Made by a program: the position numbers and the translations under genes. The notes under the pieces were generated by a model. The model saw only the letters and a program-made list of their open reading frames with translations. It was not told where the DNA came from and ran no database searches. 64,000 bases of DNA from Cololabis saira (Eukaryota > Chordata > Actinopteri > Beloniformes > Belonidae): assembly GCF_033807715.1 (NCBI RefSeq), contig NC_084601.1:15678690-15742689 (forward strand), written 5' to 3'. Below, piece after piece: positions 35,568 through 48,000 of this stretch; position 1 is the stretch's first letter, and each line of letters starts with the position of its first letter.

Positions 35568-38500
35568 CACGCTGTGCAGCTGTGGTGCAGTTGAGGTCAG
35601 TGAACATGCTGACGTAGTCAGTAGTGCCATTACACAGTAAAGTAAAATGATTAGTGCAGGATGGTGTGTGGGAGGTTCAGAGATACGATACCTAGTCCAA
35701 GCAGGTCTGTAACGGACTGGGGAGCCGTCTTTGGGCTGACTTCTTTTTTCTGAGAACGCAAAGCAATGAATGCAACGTTTCTGCAAAAGGGCCAGAAAGC
35801 ATCGACATTTTTACTCCTGACTTTCTCTTTTTAGCTGACCTAAAAATGATATGGTAAAGAAGGCTGTTTTTATACTGAGACGTCTCCTCTTGTATCCCTG
35901 CTCCCCTGGATGCAGCTTAAGGTTGAAAACCGTTGAGCTACTCATATAATCACCGTGAAACAACAATGAAGGACCTACCAATTTCATCTTCTCAAACACA
36001 ACTGGCTCCTTGGGGATGTTGTCAGCGCTCTTTTCTTTCTGAACAGAGAAAACAGGTGATCGTGCTAAAGTTGAATAGCTGTTAAAGAGTATCGGAGAGT
36101 AAAAAAGGAGTCGTTTTAAGCCCTTTTTCTTTTAAGCGGAGACTCACCCTGAGCATCTGGATATCAATGACCTTATCCATGTACTTCTTCTTATCATATT
36201 TGTCCCTGATGAAGTTTTCTGCGGACTGGTCCGTCTCGGGGCGCTGGAAGCACTCGGGTAGAAAAGCCTCGTAGAGACGTTTGGCCTTTGCATTTCCCAT
36301 CTCTTGGACACTCTGTGGGTCACAGACACAGAACAAAACAAGTTATTTCTATTAAAGAGTGTCCATCCTGTCTTCTGTTCAGGGGGGAGGAGCTGGAGCC
36401 TAAACCGGCTGTTATTGGGTGAAAGTCCAGGTGGAACCGGGAGAGTCTGCCGTTCTATCACAGACACCCATGCACGATCGCATTTGCCCCTCTAGGAAAT
36501 TTACAATTACCAAACCAACTATGCTTGCCCTATCCATGAGTGTATCCATAGAAAATTAAAGAACAAGCAGGAGCTCCTGAATATTCATCCAGGTTGAATT
36601 CTTATTGCAGAAAGAAAAATGGGAGGATGGAAGAGGCTGGCCATGGACATTTCATCGCACCGAGGCTGACTTTTGTTAACCCACGAAGAGCTGCATGCTC
36701 ATGACAGGATGGCTCATCAGAGAGCTTCTACTTTGTTAAATATTAAATGGAAACATATTGTTCTCCCTTTTTTTTTTCTTCAAATACTGACACAGTTATC
36801 TGACCTCTAAATAACACAGAGCTACAAATCCCCATAGAAGCTGATTGTAGGGATGGACTCCCTTGTTTGACTCGACTCTATTCCTTTTCTTCTGAGCAGT
36901 GTGCATCTTTTGAAATCAGTGCAAGAGCTTTGTGATACCCACTTGCAAGTAATGCAACCAAAAGCGAAATATTGGGTGGAGATCAGTGGGGGCTCCATCT
37001 GGCTAGCTTCACTGACTGAAACCAACAAGTGCTGAGCCATGTAGTTTCTTAAATGACCACTAGGGTAAAAAAAAAAGTGTCAATCTCCACTGCGAAGAAA
37101 TGATGTAAACTGTAACACTTTCAAAAATGCAAAATGTCTGGAGCACTCTGTCACCAATTGTAGGAACATGTTGTGTCTTTACTCTTGCTGCTGATATAAA
37201 AGTCATCCGCTTACAAACACACACCTATGTGCCTCAAGGAGGTGTATGAAAGCAGCAAGACTCCACCAAGTCTAAATCCAAAAAAATAAGAAAAAAACCA
37301 AAGTGCGTGTGTGTTTTCCTGCACAAGTATCTGACAAGAATAGCATGACAGTAATATCATTCAGATTTAGTATTCCTTCATTAGTCTTTAAAATACACTC
37401 ATGTCAGACACAACAACAAAAGGGGTGAAAAAAAATAAGGCCTTGCTAACGTGACTTTAATCAGGGCGCAAATGTTATTGCCATGCCCGCTCCTCCCACG
37501 CTACCACGGCCAGCGTCACCACCACAAATCCTGGTGTCGTGCCAAAAAGTGATTGCCTGCCAGAATCTGATTTCTCTACTGAAAATGGGTCTTTTTACCT
37601 GCCAAAAATTGATTGAAGGCCAAATACAGTTAATGAAAGGTTGTTTCTACCTAAATATGATTTGATCTCATTCTTGAGCTTCATAATATAAACACTAGAG
37701 CTCAAAGGATTGCTTTTAACTCTTTTAAAAGGACCATTACAACACAACATAGGCATTTTCACCTGCCAAAAATTGATTGAAGGCCAAATACAGTTAATGA
37801 AAAGTTGTTTTTGCCTAAATATAACTTGATCTCATTCTTGAGCTTCATAATCTGAAAACCTGACATTTTATTGCTATCGCTCAACGGGCTGCTGTGCGCG
37901 CTCCCGCGGCCACAAATCAGAAGAAATCAGATTCTGGCAGGCAATCGCTTTTTGGCACGACACGGGAATAACTCGGATTTGGACGCATTATCTGGCACTT
38001 AAAGCTCGATATCAAAAGCTTCAGTTCAGTTCAACTACAGCCCGGCTAAGGTGTATAAATGGCTGTTAAAGCTTCAATATCGGTCGGATTAAGGCAACAT
38101 ATTGATTTTCTGTTAGTGCATGTAAACGTACTGAGGCTGCAACTTTAAAAACCTGACAGTTATATTATTTTGTCGTCTTTCACCTGACAAATAAAACTGA
38201 AATATATCTGATGTGTGCTGATATCCATCTTCTTTTTTTTAAATAGAGCATAAAGCAGATAAGGATTATTTAGGGACGATAGGAATGTTGTCAATTAGAG
38301 CCGTTCCGATCACTGCTGAAAAACCACAATCACGTTATTAAAAATAACTTGCAAACTCATTTTGTCAGACATGCTTACTGGTAAGCGATGTCTGACTTTA
38401 TTCCTTAAAAATCAATATGTTCAGGCTCTAGTTTTATAATAGGAAATACTTTCCGGCAAACTCATTGAACTCTGTTTTTTTTTTTTTTTTAAATCTCTTT

Positions 38501-39008
38501 GATTTAATGTTCCTTTTAAAAGGACATTTGTTGCCACTTGACTGTAACAAATACAGAAAACTCCACCATGTAAGACTTTTATTAATTCCTACAAGTTTAA
38601 ACAATCGCCAGAAATAAGAGCAGCTTGGCTTTTAGTTAGTGTTGAATGATAACACTTAAACCTGTTGAAGCATTTATTCGTGGAAGGTTTGACTTTTTAG
38701 TATTATTTATTTTGACAGTGGAGACCTCTGACCTGAACTTGTTCCTGTGTCCACTGATCCAGGTTGACGGACTTGACCTTGGAGATGTGGACCCCCAGAT
38801 TTCGATGAATACCAGCGCAGCGAATGCAAATGAAGATGCCCAAATTCCAGGATGCCCATCTTGGACCTGGGAGGCACAGAGCAAGCATTTGACATTTACA
38901 CGGCAAAGCAAGGCAAGTTTATTTGTATAGCAACAACAAGATGATTCAAAGTTCTTTACAGAGATATTACAACATAACATAGTAGAAAATAAAAAATAAA
39001 ATGAAAAC

Positions 39009-39083
<75 letters not shown>

Positions 39084-42000
39084 AATAACAACCATAGATA
39101 AAAACAGCAACAATCAATCAAGTAAAAACCATCAAGTTTTGAAACTGAGCTTACAAGTAACTTTCGCAACTTTATTCAAAAGCAGCTGAGAACAGCTGGA
39201 TTTAAATCAACTGAGTGTTTCAGTTGATGTGAGGCCTTCTGGGACTTCTGGGAGCTTCTCCATGTCTGGTTCTGATTCTGGGAACTAATAAAAATAAATA
39301 AAATAAAATTTATTTGAGCACTATGATACGCTTGAAACCTCAATTATGAGGCTGAAATCAGCAGTCCAGTCAATAACAGGATCCAGTGCAATAATTCATC
39401 AACATAACCGACTGAGAGGAAAAAGAAGCATAAAACACCCCCCTACACACACACAAGCAATCATACACTCTCGCAGCCTGGATACCTGGGGGATGATTAC
39501 TCATTTTGGTCATGAGCCTCTGTGTGTGGGAGCAGTGTTACCTAAACTGACATTTCTGTCCATCTTACTGCCATATGCATCTAAATTCGTGTTTGTGTCA
39601 CCCTCTCAGTGCTATCTACAGTCTTTTTAAGCCCAATATAGAAGTTTTTGTGCCTGAGATTCTTCCCTCCCTATGCAGAGCGATCAGGCTCACCGCCTGA
39701 TCGGACAGTTTTAGGAGAGGGAAGTAAAAACTCCACTGACAGGCTTTTTTCCAGCTTAAATTATGCAACTGTCCTCTTCTGGGAGTACAATCAGCTTCAA
39801 AGAGAATACTTTTACTTCTCTCCTTGCATTTCTTTCATGTCACTCCTCCTCTTTTCTTGCCTGTGTCTGTTCTTGCTTACCCAACCCCCTCCTCCCATCC
39901 CTTTGTCTTCACATTTATGCTCATCTTTTATATGCTTTTGTTTGCAACTACAAGTCGATGCACTGTGGCTTTTCCACCACTAGGTGGAAGAGCAGGTTTT
40001 GATTTGGCCCTTTGTTTCAGTTGATGTCACTGTGCAGCATTTAAGAGAAGGCCAGTCTATGTAAATGAAAGGAGGAAGCTGATTTACAGAAGGAAAACAT
40101 GCAAATGCTTCCTCTTTGTGGAGGTTGCGGAAATGCAGTGGCTGAACGTGGAGTCAGAGAATAGCCTCTTGTTTTTGTTGCATATGCTATGCATGCAGGC
40201 AATCGATGGGATGAGGGGGATTTTAGACGTGTTTCTAGGAGTTCTAATAGGGATCAAAAATGGAGAAGGGACAAAAACAAACAAAAATGAAAAAAATCTA
40301 TGTAAAAAAAAGAAGAAAAAATATAAATAAAGTGGGAAAACCAGTAAAAGTAAATTGCGAGGTGATTAGACAGACAGTCAACTGGACATCCTGACCGTCT
40401 CTCTGCAGCATTAGCCGTGATGCCGGCTAATAATAGGAGAATTACTCTTCAAAGCCTGCTTAACCGCTGTGAACACTGGCACTCCGAGAGAAAGTCACAG
40501 AGGGAGAGAGACAAAGAGAGACGGCCAATCGTAGTGAACTTCCTTAACAAAGTGTTTGTTTAAAAAAAATTAATTCTGCTGTTAATTCAGCAAATACAAC
40601 CAGAGTCTGGAGTTCATGTGTGCAAACAGTTTAGGATTAGCTATCAGTGAGGACCGCTTTAAGCCTAAAAGTTGTGCAAGACTTTGCAGGTGTGGTACAG
40701 AAAAAATAAATAAATAAGCGTGGAAATGCAAGCAAGAGGCTGACGGATGGAGCCGATACCCCTGCAGTAGCAGATCTACTGATCTGGGTACCGATCAGCT
40801 TCAAAATAAACCAAAAAACACAGAAACACATTTATATGGGAACCAATGGAAGCTAATAATAGCATAAGAGAATGCTAAGCTTGTCTTTGTCACCTAAAAA
40901 TAACCTTCTCTATGAAACCAGATTAAAGCATATTAAAAACATTGACTATATGAAAGGAGGTCACCGCTCTCCTCCTCTGCACCCGCTCTGTACATTCCAA
41001 CATTAAAGAGCTGCAGCGTTTCCTGCTTTAAAATCAAGCCTTTCCAGCAGTGTCTGGGCTGTGAAGACCTGCTATTTGGATTTCTCACAGTTCATTTGAG
41101 AAAAAGAAACCCTTTCAACATTGGCCCTGGGGCATTTATGAGGAGCAAAAACAGGCCCAGATCTCTAAAACACTGCTGTCCCAGTTAAAAACTTTGGGCT
41201 GTTCTGCTTGACGAGTGATCCCTAGTTTTCTGCTCCTGGAAGCTGACGGATTGATACTGTGCATCCAATACCCCGTCACGCCTGTGAACATTTTCAGCAT
41301 CAATACAGGCTGGTGATAAAAATTACAGAATGCTTGATGATGCCATGGATTTCCACGTGTTGACATCTGCTCAAAACCTCTTGATTTGCTTCGCTGCTTC
41401 CAGAAGGAAGTCTGTTTTTAATGTTTGATTCAACAGCGATGCCAAGCTTTCCCTTCCCAGCAGTCAATGAGATTGATCTTGAAAGACACGGTTAATGTGA
41501 TGGTTCGATTTTTCTCTGTAGCTGAGAACTCGGGGAGCTGGATTACCGGCAGGACAGGTCCACGTGGAAGGTGTTACAGTGCTGATTAGCTGGGAAAATG
41601 GCTCCAGTGGCATTTTGAACCAAGACTTTTTCAACATCAATTTTACCTCTTAATGATACATCTTTAAAGTCACTAAGAGATGCTTTTTTTTTTTGGTTTA
41701 TTTTAAACATGCAGAGGTGTCAAAAGTATTCACATTCATTACTCAGTATAGATACTAGAGTTTAAAAATACTCCTGTAGAAGTTGAAGTATCATCTCAAG
41801 TTTTTTACTCGAGTAAAAGTATAAAAGTACTGGTTTCAAAACTACTTAAAGTATAAAAGTAAAAGTAATGTAAGGGGGAAAAAAGCCATTAAGGACAAAA
41901 GCCATTGAAAATGAACGCATCTTAGTATAATGCAAATATATTAAAGAACCATATATGTGTACTATTGAGCATTAACATGTGTTTCAGAGAGCAGGAGATA

Positions 42001-45000
42001 TGATGACTAGTTGCCTATAAGTATTGTAATGGTGCAAAAAGTCAAACTTCAGAGGCATGTTATCATTTATCCTAACCTTTATTGGAATGTACATCCAAGT
42101 TTAGTTGCAGGAATCTGAGGGAACGGATGTAAGAACAAAACTGGACAAGAACATCTGAAACAACCACAACCAAATTCACTCTATCCGGATGGAGCAATTT
42201 AACTGGATAGTTTTTTTTTAAAGGCCGAAATGAAATAGAGTAACGGGGCTGTTTTTTAAAATGTAAGGAGTAAAAAGTACAGATAAGTGTGAAAATGTAA
42301 GGAGTAAAAGTAAAAAGTCGTCTGAAAAATAATTACTCCAGTGAAGTATAGATAACCAAAATTTCTACTTAAGTAAGGTAACAAAGTATTTGTACTTCGT
42401 TACTTGACACCTCTGTAAACATGGTGGATAGTCCAGTGGGAGGGTCTGCCCCTACACCACCAACCAATATGCACAAGGAGGCACTTTGTTACCAAAATGA
42501 TCTGCTGGGCTGCGAGGCGTCCATCTGTGGCCAGGAAGGAAAGTTTTGGGGTGATTGGCAGCCATGTTGGGTATGACGCCAACCTAACATGGTAAACTGG
42601 ATTTGTTGACTAGCTCTGCAGGTACTCCTGTCTGGATCTGATGCTTTGTGTTTGTTCATGATCGACGGCGAACAAATGCTTCATTAGGTCTCCTGTTAGG
42701 TATTCTTAAAGCGCTTGGCCCTTTCCGAACAGTCGCTACGCGTCTTCAAACACTCTTCCGTGTAATAAGCCATCAACATCTGGCCCATTTATACTCCTCT
42801 TGGGAGGGATTAAATAGACTTATTCTAATTCAGATTCTGTTAAAAATAACGATCTCAGGATCTGTGAGTGTTGATGTCCACGCACCGAATGACACCACAT
42901 CAAAGTCACGCAACACTGCCTTTCAACTTCCTGTTACGAGTCGGCGGCTGGAGTTGTTGGATTGAGTTGGCTAATATGCAAAGCTGGGGTTTCAAAATGT
43001 AACAAAAGCAACCTCATTAAGCAACTGAACAGAGATCAGGTCAACGGGGGCGGGTCGGTGGGGGGACGGAGGAAAGTGCAGCAAGAAAAACAGAAGGCCA
43101 CAGCAATAATGGGCAGAAATGAAGCAATTATGACCCTGCCGGCCACTGAAAAGGCCAGATTTTGCTGCCTAATTAAACATTTGGAACAACGGTGAAGTCG
43201 AATGGAGGCCCAGGGATGGGTGAGCCATGCTCTGCTGACAAGCATCTGAGTTATTAAAGGCCATTAGTGTTTGGAGGGAAACATAATGAATTGGAAAACA
43301 TCTCCTTGTAACTTTATATCATCTGTTCAGATTAAAATGTTTACTTGTCCTATTTGATGATTTAGCACTTAAAGTTAATGAAAATACAATCAACATATCA
43401 ACATTAGCACTGATAAACACTCCTAAAGGCAGTTGCATTTTGCTTCAACAGAAATTGCGCATTTAACATAAAAAAGAAAAACAAAAGGATCATTTTGCGC
43501 TGCTGTAACACAAGAAGTCCTGTTCTGGGATGTCAGATGAGCCAAAAGTGGAAGTTTAAACTGAATCATAGCTGCACGCCGGATCGTTGACGCTTCCTTC
43601 GGTTCCAATCAATGCAGTGCTGGAATCAGAACTCACGTGGGCCCAGTAATAGCCCACACCTCCAAGAACTGTCCACAGAAATAGTTGGGAGAGAGTGGGA
43701 GGAACAAATGTCTAAAAGACTGAACAAAGACTTCACACAAAGAGAACGACATTTAAGTGCCCTGGGAGAGGTGAAGAAACTACCTTTTGAATATCAATGC
43801 TTTGTTTTGGTTTAACTAAACACCGTGACTAATATAAAATTAACACAAAGCAGGTGGTTTGATGATGATTGATCCATCGATGAGTCAGCCTGAGAGAAAA
43901 TAAAAAAACGAAGGCGAGCGTGGCTGTTTGTCTAATGTGCAGGCTGAAACACAGGAGGGGATATTTACAGTTATCGGCTGGTGGACTTTAGCTGTTCCAC
44001 TGCCCGCTGGGATATGGTGCGTACAATGAGACGTGAGCACAAGCAGAGATTTATAATGAACTGCTCTCACAAAACACCCATTTGCTACGAGCATTAGTCA
44101 TTCTCTGACCCAAAACACTTCTATATTTCTTAAAAAGTGACAACTGAATCAAACCTCAGTGCAAGAATAACTGGAGTCAATATTGCTGTGGGTGTTTTTT
44201 GACACACATGTGAGAGCATTATTAAGAAATGACAGTAACGCCCACCGACTTCCACACACTTGGGCATGAGCAGGTGCAAATGGCTCATTAGCCTACATCC
44301 CACAAGGATAAGTGGTGCTCTCTGCAAGCTCCAAGTTAATCCCACAGAGCTTCACTCCTCAGCAGGTCCTACACAATCAGACACACACATACATGCATGC
44401 ATGGCCCATCTTTGTTGCCCATTAGCCCAGAGAACAAGCCAGAAGCCCTAGAGCCGCGCTGTGGGCCGGTTCCAGTCTGAGCGAGGCAGATGGACCCCCA
44501 TTGATAATTTACTAATGCACGCCCACCATCTGCGTTAGCGCGCAAGAGTCGTGACTGTGTAGGTGCGGCGGGCCGGGGTTACATGCAAAAAGACATTTTT
44601 GATGAATTTAAATATAAATATCACAACCTTATATCAGAGGAAGCTGGGACAGCGTGTGAAATAGAAACTAAACCAAACAGGAATCTCTGCAAATCTCCTA
44701 AATGATAAATTTAACTGCAAATCCGCGTCTGCAAATTGGAATATTAAATGTGTGACTTTCTTCAAATCATTTTGTGCTTTGATGCCAACCGCCTCTTTCA
44801 AAAGTGTTAAACTGGGACATGATTACAAACGCGTTGCATCATCAATTCTTTCAAGAATACCCGAGCACAAAATGTTTGTCCTGCAAGACACTTCGGTTGC
44901 TCAAGAGTTTACCTCCTTTGTCATTTCTGTAGTTTCATCACGAGGCCCAGCTGAACACCCGGACTTTTTTACTACCGTCGTAACGCACGTACCTTTAGAA

Positions 45001-48000
45001 CCTGGTTCGGCTATGTTTTGCTGAAATAAGCACATCTTCTATGTAAAAAATTGAATCTGAATAAATGTTGCTCGGTGGGAAATCTGCATCGGGTTTTATT
45101 CCAGTTCTTGGTTTGGAGAAAACAAAAACCAGCTTCATCAGCAGATGCTGGTTGGCTGCAAGCTGCATCACAATAAATAGTATAGTGGCGATAAATGGGA
45201 AACAAAACTACAAATAAGAAGCCAAATTAATCTGGTCGTCGGGTCCACATGGGAGGTAAAATGTAATTCAGCTTTTTGCACTTCCGTAATGTCACTATAA
45301 AACCAGATAACTGCTGATGTAATTAGTGCTGACATGAACCCCTAATGTGCATCATTATCCTTCAGAGAAGGTGCAAACCACTTTAAGAACGTGTGAAAAC
45401 TTTGCCTAAAGTTGGAAAAGTGTCTCTACTACCGCTACTCCAAAGCTTAAAGGGGACCTATTATGAAAAACATGTTTTCTCTTGCTTTAACATATATAAA
45501 GTGGTCTCCCCTCAGCCTGCCAACTCAGAGAAGGAGGAAAGCAATCAAATTCTGCCATGTCTGTACAGCCGCCCGGATGTGATGTGGCTTCTACGAGCCG
45601 TTCAGATTCTGCTCCTGTCGTTACGTAACAACGGGAGCGATTTACATAGGTTGGCCTCCGATGCGTGAAACCACGCCCACAACTAACTCTGCCGGCCGGA
45701 GCTTCCGCCATTTTTTCGTAGTGGTGTATCGCGTCATTCAGGCAGCCAATCAGCACAGAGCCTCATCATCATAGCCCCGCCCACTCAGAATCCTGCATAG
45801 ATAATGAGGTTAGAGAATGGGAAAATAAAGACATGGCTCAGAGGCTGAATTTCTAATTTATTTAGCAAAAACAATCAAAAGCTTGTTTTTAAGACATTCA
45901 AGGCCTGTTTAAAATAGGTATTAGATGCCATAATAGGTCCCCTTTAATTATTTGTGTTTTTGGTAGAGATCCACAGATTTAATTGTCTTTGACAATTTTG
46001 AAACCTGACCTTTGTCAAAGCCTGACCTTTATTACAGAGCCATGATTCAAAGTAAAATAAATACATATTTTTAAACTTTTAGTTCAAGTTAGAATGTCTC
46101 TCCGTGTTCATAATAAAACATTGACAGTAAATAACTTTGACTTTTTCCTTCAACCTGCAGACGGCTACAGGTTACAGATCAACTCTCTGACGGGGGAAAT
46201 GTGAAATCCATCACGTTACCACACAAAAAGCTATGTATACTAATAAGATTAAACTGCATAAAGGAAATACTAATGTACAGGCGTTGCACCCTTTGTCCGT
46301 CTGGCCGTGCCACTGCGTCAGAGAGCTGATGGACTGTGTGCTCCAGCGCCGGGCCGTGCCAGCCGCTCCTCGGTACAGACTCTGAACTCGGCGCTGAGCC
46401 AGGAGACACAAACAGCCAATCATCGCCTCGTTTCGATGGAAATCCCTCCTGGGGTGTGATTGGATAAGATTAAAGAGTTGCCGGGGGGGGGGGAGAGGGC
46501 TGAGAGCTCTTGATGGAGGTGAAGGTAGAGGAGAAAGCATGACCTAGTCAGGTGAAATCTCCACAGCAACCGCCGCCTGCCGCGTGTGTAAACAAGACCA
46601 GAAAAGGAGACAATAAAACGAGCGAAGCAAAAACACGTATCCCCTCGAGACCCAAGCTAAAAGGTGGAAGTGTTGACTGCAGCATGCACCTGCCTCATCC
46701 TCCTCCGTCCCATCTATTTGTTATTTCCTGGCAGGAAGTGTTAAAAATAATACGCAAAAAAAACAAACGGAGGATGAAAACGAGACAGGAAGTGGGGAAA
46801 CACTTCTGCAGAGAAGAAGCAGAAATACTGTTTTACGGCTGTGTTGGTGTGTTCATATGCAGGTGTAAACGCGTGCTAGCCTTCATCATATAAGCAACAA
46901 CTTCCTCTCAATCGCCCACGAGGGAGGAAGGTGATAAACGCGGAGCATTTGATATGAACGCAAACATAATTAGACCAAACATCGGCACAAGCCAGACGGT
47001 TAAAGGTCTCACAGGAGAGAGGCGAACGAGCTGAATTCAGCCGAGAAAGGTAAAACACCCACGTGCAGCCAAGATAATACCATCTACTTAATCATTAGCA
47101 CGCTGGCATGAAAGAACAGGGGAAATTAGATTCATGTGTGACCTTTTAATCAGCATGGAGTCATTATTATTGCATTTTAAATAACAAATGCAGAACGATA
47201 GCACATGCTTCAGTTTGCAGTCGCATTCTACCTGGTTCAAAGTTAGGGGTTTAACATTCCTCCAGAGTGTGTGTGTTTCCCGTACGCCCTAATCTCATCT
47301 AATTGGAGCGGCCTGCTGCAGTTATATGAACAGTCACGCCAGTCGAAAAGGTGCCTGGTGATGATGGGATCAAAAAAAAACCATAAGAAAGATGGCGTTG
47401 AGCAAACAGGTTAGCTGGAGGTGTTATTATTGATCATATGTACTTTCTATTTCATGCAACTAATAGTCGAGATCACAACATCTTCAAAAAGTACTAAACA
47501 TACTTTGCCATCGTCTAGTTTTTGTTAAAGTACTAAGTTTGTTTTTTTAGGTTAAAAGCAAGCATGAGCACAGAACGGCCCGTGTGCAAAGAAATGAAAT
47601 CCGCCCTAACAAGGGAACCAATTGTCCACTTACATAATGCTCAACTCATGATGATGCATTCATAAATTAATACTTAGTTCATGAACTCCTGTTGCTTCCT
47701 ATTATAAAACCCCTTGTGTCCTCTTCTCTTCACGATATTAGATTAGTAGGTAACTAAGCAACTTCGTGCAAATGCATGAACTTGGCTGGAGTCCAGTTAG
47801 TCAGTCTTCAAATACAAACAACCATGATTAGGATTCCCTAAATAACATAATCATAGATCCATATCTACATTGATCAAACACCATTTATGGTGTCTTTTTA
47901 AAAGAGAACAGAAATGCAGACCATCGTCAAGAGTTAAGCCTTTGTTATGAAGTTGAAGTTTAATCATTTTACAGCAAACGGCAGACTTTGTCAGCTCCTT

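Noticed and set aside
42648..43195. Two adjacent plus-strand open frames
   Set aside because: No domain or repeat-protein motif seen; likely chance.
44752..45024. 90-codon open frame on the plus strand in smap2 intron 1
   Set aside because: No recognisable domain, no splice or promoter context; length is compatible with chance.
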